64,000 bases of DNA from Metopolophium dirhodum (lineage: Eukaryota; Arthropoda; Insecta; Hemiptera; Aphididae). This document shows positions 45,182-57,825 of the stretch, in pieces (position 1 is the stretch's first letter; every line of letters starts with the position of its first letter). The stretch covers positions 52,684,270 to 52,748,269 of the forward strand of contig NC_083560.1 of the NCBI RefSeq assembly GCF_019925205.1. Direction: 5' to 3'. A model generated the notes under the pieces. It was not told the origin of the DNA. It saw only the letters and a program-made list of their open reading frames with translations, and did no database searches. The translations under genes were made by a program, and so were the position numbers.

Positions 45182-46010
45182 ACAACCCTGCAGATATCCA
45201 GAACACGATAACAACGCCGATGTTCCAGAGAAGACGTGGCTCGGCCGTACAAACAAATGTTCACCTTGACGGTAATTACCAACTAACCCGTGGTGACTAA
45301 ACTACCGCTCCCTCCGCCCAGACTCCCCCGAGACCAACGCGTCGACAATTGCCGCTACAAGCACCAGCGCTTCTGTATCCGAAACTCTATGGACCAGAAA
45401 ATCAACGTGCCGTGAGATTGTGACATACAAACAATAATGTTCGCCTGATGTCCGTTCACCCATTGGTGTTCACTATTCGGCATGTGGTATAAATGCGTTC
45501 GCATTGTGGTGCGCCCCGCAGTCGCTGTGGAAAACAGATGAAGCCGACAACTGTCACCGGTGAATCTGCCCATGACCAGAAACCACAGGCGGAACCGCGG
45601 TAACTCAACGCGTAAACGATCCTCTCCAGGATCATCACTTAATTGAAACCTTGGTGTGCTTAGTTGAACCTTGCCTTCCCGAGTCAGATTGATACATTCA
45701 GTACGAGCAGCCGCTTATTGTAGTTACACACTCATACAGGTTGATCTCATCACAAAAAGTGTGATAAGAACATATTATTCCTGAATTTTGTAAAGTTTGG
45801 GTCTTGCTCGTGCCTGGCCGATACCATAAGTATCAAACACGTACAGGCTCGACACTTTCTTTTTTCACACAGAATAAATAAAATAATACCTAACCAATAA
45901 TATAGACAAACATTATACTGAAAACAATTATTATTATTTGAACATTTAAAACAGTCCACCAGAACCCCGACACACAGTTCAATGCTAATAATTAAAACAA
46001 TATTAAGATA
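45182..46010. other. Unrecognised GC-richer block, right half
   Basis: Markedly richer in G+C and C+A than the surroundings (CTCCGCCCAGACTCCCCCGA, CACCGGTGAATCTGCC). It abuts the hAT element and, with the insertion removed, joins 42980-43334. Frames on the minus strand (45355-45638, 60-72 codons) and fragments on the plus strand give no known motif. It may be a fragment of a larger retroelement. That is a guess. Confidence 0.3.
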
Positions 46011-46029
46011 TAAGAGAAAGGTGAAATTT

Positions 46030-46930
46030 TGAGCACAAAATATAAAAAGGTGGGTAAGTGGATCTCGCTCTGCTGTACAGTAGGTTACAAGTGGGTCACT
46101 GTAATGGATGGTATTAGATTTGCATTCAATTATATAATATCATTGTATAAGAAAAACCATTCTGAGCGAAAACGGTCAGTCAGCCTATGATATTATCAAG
46201 TATATTTGATGATATTATTGTGAATAAAGTAATTTATATATTATGACCTATTTACGTGGAGCCTTGTTTTCAATTTTCAATCCTTAGCTATAAAAGTTGA
46301 ACATTTTATAAATTTTTAACTACAAAATAATTATTAAATTATAAATTTGCTAAATTTTGTCAAAATTTGAAATTTAAATGCTTATAAAAAAAAATTGTGC
46401 CTATGTATTTTTAATATTTTTCAACTCTTATTAAAACGGTGTATCAGGAGCCTTACATTAAATTTTCACGCTTTTGTACCCAACAAATAAAATTTTATTG
46501 ATATTTATAGAAAAAAAAACTAAAAAAATTGAAAACTGACAATGTCCGTAAACAGCTCAAAAAGAGTCAAATTATTTTCAAAATTTTATGGTGTATAAAA
46601 TGCTAATATAAACACTCAGTGAATTTTCAAGTATCTACAGTGATACGTTTTTTAATTACTACAAAATAAGAAAATCGTTACATGAGATATCGAGTAAATA
46701 TCAAATGTTGTAAAAAAAAAAATTTCAAACGCTCATAAAAATGTAATTTGATTTTCTTGTAGACATTTTTTTTTTTGATAAATATAGACAAACTTATGGA
46801 TAATCTTGTATTATATTTTCAAATCTTAGATTTAAAAAGAAAAATTTTTATGAATTCTCAACTCAAAATTTTCGTGATTTTTCCATATTTTGTAAAGATT
46901 TGAACTTTAAATGCTTATAAATAAAAACTG
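46030..46930 (+). repeat. Longest copy of the dispersed repeat family
   Basis: Contains, in order, AAAGGTGGGTAAGTGG, CTCTGCTGTACAGTAGG, GGGTCACTG, CATTCTGAGCGAAAACGG, GCCTTGTTTTCAATTTTCAA, TCCTTAGCTATAAAAG, ATGTCCGTAAACAGCTCAA, ATAAGAAAATCGTTACATG and TTTCAAACGCTCATAA. Parts recur at about 95, 5895, 7000, 13560, 15515, 29470 and 51720 in both orientations. There is no open frame, no tail and no clear ends, so it is probably non-autonomous. Confidence 0.6.
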
Positions 46931-46989
46931 TGACTAAGGATTTTAAATTTTCTTCCTCTGCCTTTGAAACAATAACCTATGGTCATATG

Positions 46990-48420
46990 ATGTAGCGTTG
47001 TCGTCGTGGTAAAGGTCCAGTGTGTTTCGTGCGGGGAATTATACAATATTTTTGGGGTAAGGGTTTCCCCCGCGGACACGTGTTGATGTTGCAGAAACAA
47101 CATGGCAGTGGTGCCCCGTAGAAGACCACGTTGTGGTTACAGAACATTGTAGAGAGGAGAGATAAGGGGGTAATAAACATATAATATAACTGTTGTAAAA
47201 TTATGACTGGTAACTGATTATATTATATTTTACGTTTCATAATATTATATCAATTTAATAAATAATGGAAGTGTTGTTAAGTGTTAAAACTAAATAGGAT
47301 CTAAATTCCATAATATTACAACACATTTAAAAAGTATCATACAATACCTATTAATATTTGGTTTCAAAAAAATCTAAAACAAAATATTGTACCCCTCTTT
47401 TGTATAAAAAGTGTTGCAATTGTATGCCTGTGAATATAATAAAAAAAAAACTAAAAAGACTGATATGAATATTAAGTAAAGCAACGATAGGCTTAGCCCC
47501 GTTGTAGAATATTATAATTTAACAGGTAGGTAACATAATTAAGATTCTATAATGTTATCCAATATTTATAATTATTGAGAAGAGGCTCAGCGAATTACCA
47601 CGATGTTATTGGAAACGCGTGGTGGAATAATACAATTTACCTATATTATAGTTAAAAAAAAAAAATGTAATCATCGAAATTGCACGTATTTTTAGAAAAC
47701 GGATTTGTATAATACCGCAACCACGGTAGGTGATATATTTTAACAGGACGTGAATCCAATAGTATAAAATCTTTGAGCAATAAATTTGGAATGCAAAGGC
47801 GGATTTTTTATCTTTATAATATTAACAAAAAAAAAGTTTGAGAGAGTGTCTGCAATAAGTGTATATTATACATATATACAAGCTTTCGCTGTATTTTAAG
47901 AGGGGACTGTAAAAAAAAAACCGCTGACGGCGTACGAAGAGTACCTACCGTAGCTCGTTACGTGTCAGCGGTGAATCTACTGTGCATAATATTAATAATA
48001 TAGAATACCGATACCTCTCCCGTGCCGTTCCAATTATTAAAACCGGAGAAGAGTTACGGGAAATCTTCTATTTTACGCATGAAACGTATCCAGCGATCAC
48101 AGGCGATGAATGATGGAAACATCATTTTATTAATATATATAGAGATAGGTACCTACGTTAACCAACATCGTTATTATAACTATAATAATAAATATTATTA
48201 TTATTATTGTTATTAATTTTTTTAAATTATTATTATTATTATGCAAGCGTAGTTTTAGTGATAGAGAGGAGTAAGCGTTTGGAATACCAAACTGATAGGT
48301 ATAAATTTAAAATATTACTCGTACAGTCATACTGCCGTAACCTGTTATTTTTGTTGTTGCTGTAAGTCTGGAAATGTAATTACACATATTATTATACAGT
48401 TGGATGAATCCACTAAATTT
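46990..48420. other. Non-coding stretch with a TTA microsatellite
   Basis: 46990-47170 is GC-richer but has no credible gene. A TTA/TAA microsatellite spans 48186-48241. Nothing else is supported. Confidence 0.4.
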
Positions 48421-48426
48421 TAAAAT

Positions 48427-48903
48427 TAGTGCTTGAAACCGGTCACCAGTTTTTACCGAAAACCGGTTACCGTTATTTTCAACGAATCTCTATGCCCGGT
48501 TATCGGTTACCGATTACCGTGACGATTTTTCAGTTAACATAAAACGTTTTAATAACATAATAATAAATAAGACGTATTAACTGGATACCGACTACCGTTA
48601 CCTACCTATGAATAATAATATGTTTAATTTATTCTAACCACATAATAATGATAAGCTCGTAGCTCCTATAATAGCTTAATAATTAATTATTTCTTAAAAC
48701 TATTCTTAAATCATACTACATAAGTGTAGTACAATTGTTTTTAGAAAACCTATATTCAATCACTTATCGGGAACCAACATTTTTTTGAAGCGATTACCGC
48801 AATAACCTGTAATATTAAATATAGTACCGGTAATAGGTTACTGTTAACGACAGGACCAGTTTTAAACGGTAACCGTTAATTTCGTTAACGGTTTCAAACC
48901 CTG
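48427..48903. mobile_element. hAT-type MITE with AACCGGT-rich interior
   Basis: The left end reads TAGTGCTTGAAACCGG, the right end in reverse complement CAGGGTTTGAAACCG. Flanking 8-mers TTTAAAAT and TTTATAAA agree at 6 of 8. CCGGTTACCG, CGGTTATCGGTTACCG and AACGGTAACCGTTAA words recur throughout. No coding. Confidence 0.5.
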
Positions 48904-48999
48904 TTTATAAAACAATTCAAAAAAAAAAATGTCTAAATACTTTGTTTTTTTGTTTACGCTGTCATAAAAAAGGGTCGTTCCAAAAAACATAATTAAGAA

Positions 49000-51715
49000 T
49001 TGAAATGTTTTTTTATGAATTTTGTGTTCAACGATAAATACTTGTTTTCTAAGTTCATAATGTTACAACCAGAATAGTGGATAAACCGAACGTGGTAAGC
49101 CATCTTCAAATCCCCTCAAAAAAATATTTTATTTGCAACAATGATTTATCTAAAACCTATTTTAATTTTTACATTTTTGTTTTCCACAGAGTTTGAATTA
49201 ATGATTGAGTACATAAAATACATTATGTACATTAGTATGATTTATACACGAATATACTAAACAAATTATATTATCTCTGTAACTAGCTGTCACACTGCCC
49301 AATTTTATTTCTTCGAAGATATCAAATGTTATTTTATTAATAAATCAAAACACAAACTGACGAACATGCCAATAACAATTTATATTTTACAATAATATAA
49401 TTAAAAAAATTGTATGACTGACGATGAATGATGTTTTTAACTTAATTTATCAAGTATTTCTTAAAATGTATAGACGAAGATACCATTTTGTAACTAATTG
49501 GCTAGATATTAATTAAATAAAAATCATAAACTATTAATAAAGTTACAAAGATTATTTTTTTACATCTAAAATGCATACCTATTCGCATAGTACTTATTAT
49601 GCATACTTATTCGCAATATTTTGCAATATATTATTAAAATATCACAACTACATAGTAAGTATTTTTAATACTTAAGTAACTAATAAGTAATGTTTATATT
49701 GATAACGTTTAGAATAAAAAAAATTAAATAATCCCGCAATATGTGGTTTTATCGGTTTAAGGTTAACATATTTAATTATTTAAATTATAAAAAAATAGGT
49801 ATAGAATAAAATATACTATGTATTAAAAAATTAAATCTTATAGTATCTATAATAATAGATTAATTATAATAGTATAATTATTAGGATCAATATATAAACA
49901 ATTTAGCTGGTGTACACTATTATGGCACACAACATTTCCTTCTATCGTCGTTGGTAATTTGAATAGAATTCGTTATAGCAACTATCTAGTTGAACAACAA
50001 GTAAATACAAATGAACTAAATATGTGTTTTTCGTGTGACGTTTAGTATTTTAAATTTCAAATTTTGAGATTGAAAGTTATACGAGTAAACCCGTTTTCCA
50101 TAACTAATGGAATGTCAGAGAACATGCTTTGGCCAGTTTGTTCTTCGGGTCTCGTTAGGCTGATGAAATTGTTCTTGTTTGAATACCTCAAAAATGTTGT
50201 TCATTCATTTAACTATACTATTACGAGTTCATTATTAACTCTAATGTGCCGTGTTCATTAACATTCGAGACTTCCAAATTCAAAATAAATGTTTTTTTTA
50301 TTTCAATATCCGTACCTACATTTGAAAAATGCTTTGACATATTGTCATTTGGCTAAAAACAATCAAATTTACGATTACAAAGTTCAAAATTTATTGTATA
50401 GTAAATTTAAACTGTTCGAGTTGTTGATAGTAATTAACCTAAAAAATACAAATTATTTGTTGAAGGAACATAAAAATTGTTTAAACAAAATCACAAAAAT
50501 GTTGGAATTTTGAAACTTTATAACATGCCTTATTAAATCTATGTATACAAATTGTTTTCTAAGTCCACAGGCTGTAGACCTTTGCATTTTGTAATAGTAA
50601 TACCTACGTTTATCTTTATGTTATGTACTTATCTTTAAACCAAATTTCTATAATAAAAAAAAATTAATTTTCATACTCAGAACTAAAGAATATGAACATA
50701 ATATACATAAATATTTTTTTTACGAAAACTATAGAAATTTGAACTTATTATTCAAAACTACGTTGCATGGAAATAATGAAACTTATGAAACTACTAAAGA
50801 ATCCTATGAACATGATCGAAAATGTTTGTTTTCGTTTTATCATTTGTAACGAGAGTATGCGTATCGGTATAAATGTATTTTAAATAATTATGTAATTAAA
50901 TAATACTTTGTACCTAGTTGGCCTCCACATAAATAGTTTAGTTGAATTAAATATTGTTTATACTTTATAGTCGAGTTATATTGCGAATATAAGATCAATA
51001 CATTATTGTGTTAAACATTTATAAAATAAAAATATACACCTATATATTTTATATACATAAACAATATATATTATTTATGTATTAAACATAAAGCAATGGT
51101 CTTACATTAGTATGTGGCGGGATGTTTTTGACAGTCGTTAAATCAATACTATTAAATATAAAAATGTAATAAATAAAAAAGGTTCAATGATAGCCTGCGA
51201 TGGCCTAAATATCAAACAAGCAAAATAAAAATTGCCCAGAAAATAATATGAACATAAAAAATTTTTAGATTAATTAAGATTAAGTTTATTTTTTACATTA
51301 AGGGGTCAAATTATATTGCCACAATATTTTGGATACATTTAAATAATAAAATATAAATATATTTTATAATTTGATTTTAGTTTTAATTTCAGTTTGTTTT
51401 TTCATTCATATTTATCAAAATGTTATTTTATTTATAATATTTTGATAAATTAAATTGAGGAGTAAGAGCATAAATTACAAATACAAAATTACATACATAT
51501 GGTAAAAATTATAAGACTCGTTGTTTTGGATCCTACACCAAAACTTTGATGAAAGTTCAGATTATTATACGGAATAATATATACTTGCACAAACTGGCTT
51601 TAATAACTATACAATTTTTTTTATCAAGTAAATAATATTAATAATATTTTTCATAATTGAATTGCAAATTATATGATAACGGTAAATTACATTTTTATAG
51701 ATTTAAAACATTAAA
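49000..51715. other. AT-rich non-coding stretch
   Basis: Frames at 50064-50261 and 50289-50513 are open by chance in AT-rich DNA. They have no motif and no splice context I trust. No element ends were found. Confidence 0.35.
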
Positions 51716-51719
51716 GCAA

Positions 51720-51950
51720 TTTTCAATTTTAAAAAAAGTGGCTGAGTGAAAGTCGCCCTGTTATTTATAGAAAAAAAACTAAATAAATTTAAAATTTAAA
51801 ATGTCCATAAACAACTCAAAACAACTCAAAATATTTTATGAAATATAAGAATTGATAAAATATAGTGTAAATTTCAAGTACCTACCTACAGTTCTTTTTT
51901 TTTTAATTATAATAAAATAAGAAACAAACTACATGAGAGGAAATATATCT
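51720..51950 (+). repeat. Dispersed repeat copy
   Basis: Matches 46500-46700: TTTATAGAAAAAAAACTAAA, AATGTCCATAAACAACTCAAA, TTTCAAGTACCTACCTAC and AATAAGAAACAAACTACATG. The decayed LINE at about 51990 begins right after it. Confidence 0.6.
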
Positions 51951-52189
51951 AGATAAAATCTAGACTAAATATAACCTGCTCGCCTAAGCAAAGTTTCAAC
52001 TTCTGTCAACACTAATCACTCCGTTGGTAATCAAGCCGTTACCATGGATAATACTCCGACAAGAAAGTGGTCCCTGGCACGGTAAAAAAAGACCAAGTAA
52101 AAGAAACCTCTCCTCCTCTTCTTCCGAATCAAATTCGCAAAAACACAACACAACAAAAAATTATTATTTACGTTTAATCGCTTTAAAAT

Positions 52190-53220
52190 GCTCTCACAAG
52201 ATGAAAATGAGCACACCACTCCAACAAAACCTACTCCATCGATTTCTAATGAGTCGAATCCAGAGGGAAACATCAATGTAGGAATTAAATCAACCCTCCC
52301 CCGAACAATTTTTGTAAAAGGTGTAATCTGTTTTACCGATCTTTGCTCAGAACTTATTAACAAATCGGAGTAGATAATTTCTCATGCAGATCCTCAACTG
52401 ACTGCCTAAAAATTATGACAACTAACCCAGTTTCCTATAGAAAGCTGATTCATTTCCTCAAAGAACAAAAAGCTGAATACCACCCATACCAGCTCAAAGA
52501 AGACAAACCAACGAGGGTGGTCATTTGAAATCTCCATCCGTCCACGTCCACAGAACTTATCGAATCGGAGCTCGAGTTGCGCTAATTTGATGTCCGTCAA
52601 GTAACAAACGTATTACATAAAATCAATAAACACCCACTACTGTTATTTTCCGTGGACCTCAAACCAACAATTCAGTCCAACGGCATTTATAAGCTGACAT
52701 CTCTTATCCACACCAAAATAAAAGTGGAAGAACCATACAAATCAAAAACTATAAACCAGTGTATCAACTGCCAGGATTATGCTGATCCTAAATCGTACTG
52801 CGGCTATCCAGCTCGCTGTGTCCGCTGCGGTGCACTCCACTCTTAATCGGTCTGTCCAAATCCATGGGATGCTACTCCAAAATGTGCCCTCTGCTCCTGT
52901 ATTCACCCCTCAAATTATAAAGGCTGCTCTGTTTACAAGGATCTACAACATCGCAACAAACCAAAAAAGAGCAATCTTCTGTCAGATAATATTAGTCATA
53001 AGAAAAATGTACAGGTTAGTCATCTAGTGGTGATCCCCTCAACACATCCACCAGACTCGTCTCAAACCTACGCTCAAGCTACCTCTGGTTCTTACCCTAA
53101 TAACATATCCCTCCACCAGTATCAGATATAAACGAGTTCCTTGATGAGTTCGAATTACTAATAAATTCACTAATCGCCCTATTCACGCAATTTATCTCAA
53201 AACTTCTGGATAAAAATTAA
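52190..53220 (+). pseudogene. Decayed LINE ORF1 (gag with zinc knuckles)
   Basis: Successive frame pieces read ESNPEGNINVGIKSTLPRTI, SYRKLIHFLKEQKAEYHPYQ, LHPSTSTELIESELELR, then INQCINCQDYADPKSYC (first knuckle), RCVRCGALHS (second) and KCALCSCIHPSNYKGCSVY (third, CX2CX4HX4C type). The region between S and Y of the first block corresponds to the pre-C2HC domain of Jockey gags. Several stops (for example at 52528 and 52846) make it non-functional. More diverged in state than the ORF1 at 9407, so the insertion is older. Confidence 0.7.
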
Positions 53221-54850
53221 TGTCTTCACACACAAGCAACTCCTTTCTTATTCTTCTATTCAACTCAAATGGTCTTAAAAATCACTCAAATTAACTCCAG
53301 TTAGTACTCCAGGAGAAGCGTATCGATATAGCCTTGATATCCAAAATGCATTTCACAAAATACTCTCACATCTCTATATCTGGTTATCAACACCTAAAAC
53401 AAATCACCCAGATAACTCGGCTCATGGTGGTGCTGCAATTTATATTAAATCTTCCTTGTCTTTTCAATCCCTTCCAAATTGTTGTCAACCTCATTTACAG
53501 TCTTGTGTTATTTTACTACACCTCAACAATATACCAACAACTTTAGCAGCAATATATTCCCCTCCGAGTGATTATATTAATATTCAAAACTAAATAGATT
53601 ACTTTAGCACTTTTAGTCAAAACTTTATCATAGGTGGTGACTTCAATGCCAATCACTTAAGCTGGGGCTGTCGTACAAATCTTAAGGGCTTCACAATCCT
53701 ATCCTAGCACACACACCCCTCCCCCCCCCCCCCGGATCAATTTTTTGGCCCACCTCTTTACGCAAAAAACCGGAAATACTAGACATATTTGTATCCAACA
53801 CACCTTATTCAAATAACAACCTATTCTGCACGACTAAAAATCTCTTAGAACCCTGCTCGGAACCTCTGCAGTACTCCTGACTGTCAGTGCCTGTCCTCCA
53901 ATACAGCCTTCTCTACCAAAACTCTTTCTCCATTCGACTGATAGGTTTAAATTTCATGACTTGGTGGATAAAAACATAAATCTCAAAGTTAGTCTTAACC
54001 CCCCCCCCCCCCCCCCAAGAAATTGATGTACCCAAATGAATCCAATCTGCAGCATAAGCTTCTGGTCCTACTAAAATACAGTATTCAAATGTTGCTCCTT
54101 CAGTTCCAGAACATATTCGTATCCATATATCCAATAAGCGCAGAGCAAGGTCCGTTTACCAACGTTCACGCCTTCTATCACACAAACGTAACAATAACAA
54201 TAAAAATCTATCTAACTCGTTGAAAAAATACTTACTAAACATAAAAATCAATCTTTTGAAAACCATCTCTCAAACTTATCACCTAATAATGGCAGTCTAT
54301 GGACAGCTATCAAAAGTTTTCTAAAATACAAACCTCCGCTCAATCTCATAATAAATTCCCATGGTGGATTTGCATCAACCTATGTTAAAAAGCCCAACTG
54401 TTTAAAGATCACCTAAATGAAACTTTCACGCATCACCCAGATGTACATTTGTACATATTTATATATAATTATATATTTATATATGATTATATAATACCTT
54501 TATATACTGACATAGTAAATCGTTTACTTGATATCCCTCTTCCTATCCCTCCCGCTTTAAGCATTTCTCTCCTGGCGATGCAAAATTCACAATTTAAAAA
54601 TACAGTCTCAAAAAATCTCCGGGGTTCGACCTGATAACTGCAGAAGTGACCAAGTCTCTCCCTCATTTAAAAATTAAAATAGTCCACGAAGGCTTCTTGT
54701 AACTTTAGTGTAACTTTTTACAAACGATTCCACTCAAAACTCCCTTCTCATACAAACTCATTTCAAACCTTGCCACTTTCACAATTCCTGGGAACCTTCC
54801 CAGGAGGCTCAGAAGGAAATGGTGTCGAGATCTTCTCAACGAGTACCTAA
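53221..54850 (+). pseudogene. Decayed LINE ORF2 (endonuclease and RT fragments)
   Basis: Pieces in different frames: FNSNGLKNH near 53265 (endonuclease start), AHGGAAIYIKSSLSFQSLPN at 53420, AAIYSPPSDYINIQN, IIGGDFNANHLSWGCRTN (Asp/Asn motif of the endonuclease) near 53630, then KSPGFDLITAEVTKSLP (RT motif 0-1) near 54615, and a C-terminal LPRRLRRKWCRDL near 54800. The catalytic YADD and fingers are missing. An 18-C tract interrupts the linker after NLKVSLN, where translation then resumes EIDVPKWIQSAA. Confidence 0.7.
53999..54016. repeat. 18-base poly-C tract inside the LINE
   Basis: Eighteen consecutive C, flanked by AGTCTTAA and AAGAAATTGA, within former ORF2. It is one of four G/C tracts of exactly 18 in the window. 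Confidence 0.95.
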
Positions 54851-55033
54851 TGTAAAGTATAGCAATATACATTAAAAAAAAATACTATCAAGTAAGGGTA
54901 GTGTTACTACTGGGTGACTCCTCCCATCAAGTTTTCATGTATATACATATTTTTTCTATTATCACATATTCTTATTGTTCCTAAAAAAACAGATTGTAAT
55001 ATAAAAATATACCGTATAAAAAAAAAAAAAAAT

Positions 55034-55380
55034 AATATGTGTTTTTAATATTCTTCAACTGCTGTTGTAACATTATATCATTTGTTTTACACCAAAAACC
55101 AAAACCAATTTTGTCAAAAACTGATTTTGCTTAAAAATTCCCGTTTTTCCTTCACTTTTTTTTTGTTTTTTAAGTGTTTTTAAAAACTACTGACAATTTT
55201 AAATGTTGACCTCTTCAATGGACCAACTAGATTCTCTTTTTTATCGAACAAGATAATGAAGTTGAAAATCGAAACATTATTTTGACTACATATCTACAGA
55301 CACAGATAAAAATAAAAATAAAAACATACATCATCTTAAATTCAATAAATTTATCGCTCCACTCTTAATATATAATAATA
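55034..55380 (+). repeat. Dispersed repeat sequence 3' of the LINE
   Basis: TATGTGTTTTTAATATTCTT resembles ATGTATTTTTAATATTTTTC at 46405. CCAACTAGATTCTC, GATAATGAAGTTGAAAATCGAA resembles AAAGATAATGAAGTTCGAAGC at 14778. It is probably the continuation of the repeat into which the LINE inserted. Confidence 0.4.
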
Positions 55381-56296
55381 TCTACTAAGTTGAGTTTCAA
55401 TATAATATTATGCAGTGGTGGTCAAAAATTCAATTTTTTAAAAATTCACTTAATCGAAATTTAGATGACATGATCATCTTGAATTATACTTCAAGTTAGT
55501 GAAATACATTTCAAATTATACATTATTTGTCGTAATATTGTTGAGAAGTTGAATTTCTATAAAGTTATGGAAATTATTCAATACCTATATCGATAACTAT
55601 ATGTCTATATTGTGGTATAGGTACACAATAAGAAAAATATACCATTCAAAATATAAAACAATAATAAAATATGCCATAAACTTTTTTACAACTACCTATT
55701 GTACGCAAAGTATTTTTTTTAGGAAATCGCTTTTTATAGAAGGCAAAATTGCTCTAATATATCGCGGGTAGCCCTGTTATTTGATATAGATTGAAAAAAT
55801 AATACAAACATGATAGGTACTTATATTAAACAGGTTAGCTTTGCTTGCGTTTCCAGTGAATTTGCATCAAGTAAAATTACACTTTGAAAATACCACTCAT
55901 GAAAAGTAGACGCCACATTAAAGTCTTCTATCAAAATGCTATACGCACCACGTTATTGCATAGGTAATGTCTAGCAAGTAAATTGTCGAACACACACAGA
56001 AACACTATTGCAAGTTACAGACGATATTTTATTCCTGGCTTCATACAACCACAGTCCTCATAAATGTTTTAAAATATAAAATATGTATAATAAATATAAT
56101 ATAAATATATATTATAATATTATGTTTTTAGTCGGGTCGTCACAGTGGAAAATTAAAGTTTCCACTGAAAAATATGTACAATACGGAGACGCAGATTATC
56201 GAAAACAATAAAAATTTTGAAACGCTAAATTGCCGAGATGAATTTAACCTCTGACCTAAGTATTTACATAGAGTATATTATATGTATATACATATA

Positions 56297-57825
56297 CAGT
56301 GTGATCACGATTTATGGTAACACTAAATATCTCAGGTGCATGACCTTGTATTGAACTGGGGTTTTCGGGAGGTGATAGGGAGCACTTAAATACATATTTT
56401 CAGACCAGTTTCAAATTTTTAGCTCACTCGGTACGCGCATGCGCCATACAACTTACTTTTTTTTAAATGGCAACCCCAGTTTTTTTCTGCAGTTTCAGGT
56501 AGAGTATTTTTTTTTAAGCATTTTTTGTATCAACAGTTTTTTTCTATTTTCAAAACTGACCAAGTTAGAGTAAGTCAAAATTTAGATTTATGCATAATTC
56601 GTATTTAATGAAATTTTTATTTATAACCACTGGAAATAATAAAATAAGTGCCAAATAAATGTTTAATTTACTTTATCTGTTTACAAATAATAATTTAATA
56701 ATACTGTTAATCATATTCTTTGGAGTGATGAGTCAAAATTCACTAACAATGGCATTATGAATAAACAAAACCATCGATACTGGGATGACACAAACCCACA
56801 CTGGTCACGTGAAACTAATTTTCAAACGGTCTGGGGAATTAATGTATGGTGTGGGTTAGTTGGTGGAAAGCTAATAGGACCGTTCTTTTATGATGGTACA
56901 CTTAATGGCAGACGATACCTTAATTTTTTAACCAATGAACTACCAAGACTGTTGGATGATGTTCATTAGACACACGAGAACGTATGTTTTTCCAGCAAGA
57001 TGGAGCACCAGCCCACAATGCAATTATTGTTAGACGACATTTAGATCAAATATTTCCGAATCGCTGGATTGGTACTTTTGGCGTCATTCCTTGGCCTGCA
57101 CGATCCCCAGATTTAACGCCATTGGATTTCTTTTTATGGGGTTATTTGAAGACTGTGGTTTATGCAGATCCACTTGTCAATCTTCAGGACTTAAAAAACA
57201 AAATACAAGCAGCATGTGATATTTTAAGTGAAGAACAAATCAAGGCGGCAACTTCGACTGAATTTTTGAGGCGACTTGAATCATGTTTAGAACATAATGG
57301 CGAAAATTTTGAACAATTCATAAGATAAATGTATTTAATACAATTTATTTTTTAATTAATATTAATATTAGGTACTATTAAATTGTAATCGTATTATAAG
57401 AGTTTACTAAACATATTGTAAAAATAAATTATTATTTGTAAACAGATAAAGTAAATAAAACATTTATTTGGCACTTATTTTATTATTTCCAGTGGTTATA
57501 AATAAAAATTTCATTAAATACGAATTATGCATAAATCTAAATTTTGACTTACTCTAACTTGGTCAGTTTTGAAAATAGAAAAAAACTGTTGATACAAAAA
57601 ATGCTTAAAAAAAAATACTCTACCTGAAACTGCAGAAAAAAACTGGGGTTGCCATTTAAAAAAAAGTAAGTTGTATGGCGCATGCGCGTACCGAGTGAGC
57701 TAAAAATTTGAAACTGGTCTGAAAATATGTATTTAAGTGCTCCCTATCACCTCCCGAAAACCCCAGTTCAATACAAGGTCATGCACCTGAGATATTTAGT
57801 GTTACCATAAATCGTGATCACACTG
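56297..57825 (+). mobile_element. Mariner-like element with ~400-bp near-identical inverted arms
   Basis: The outer ends are CAGTGTGATCACGATTTATG (left) and its exact reverse complement (right), with TA on both sides (56295-56296, 57826-57827). The arms run 56297-56698 and 57425-57825 and are nearly identical throughout, with only a handful of differences seen (for example GTTTAATTTAC against GTTTTATTTAC). Between them lies the C-terminal part of a DDE transposase. TA duplication and the catalytic motifs place it in the Tc1/mariner group. Confidence 0.92.
56715..57328 (+). pseudogene. Mariner-type transposase, C-terminal part, frameshifted
   Basis: The reading starts 16 bp after the left arm as ILWSDESKFTNNGI, carrying the first catalytic Asp (WSDESKF), without any N-terminal helix-turn-helix. 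It continues RYWDDTNPHWSRETNF and NVWCGLVGGKLIGPFFYDG to a TAG at 56967-56969. After a frameshift it goes on as MFFQQDGAPAHNA (second Asp, from 56984) and WPARSPDLTPLDFFLWGYLK, ending at 57328. From the Asp of QQDGAP to the Asp of TPLD there are 41 residues, which points to the DD41D (rosa/VISITOR-like) group. The alternative Asp in SPDL would give 36. The protein is not functional. Confidence 0.82.

Larger units (their letters stand above)
51990..55033 (+). mobile_element. Second Jockey-type LINE, heavily decayed
   Basis: The order matches the LINE at 9316: a 5' part with ATGGATAATACTCCGACAAG, a gag with three zinc knuckles, an endonuclease, a remnant of the reverse transcriptase, and a poly-A tail at 55019-55033. 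Stops and frameshifts occur about every 100-200 bp. Most of the RT (including YADD) is deleted between about 54690 and 54780. Two C-tracts (53721-53733, 53999-54016) lie inside former coding sequence. No target duplication could be fixed. Confidence 0.8.

Noticed and set aside
45355..45638. Minus-strand frames of 60-72 codons in the GC-richer block
   Set aside because: Two overlapping frames with no domain. Composition alone keeps them open.
52031..52363. 110-codon minus-strand frame
   Set aside because: Antisense to the gag-like ORF1 of the decayed LINE.
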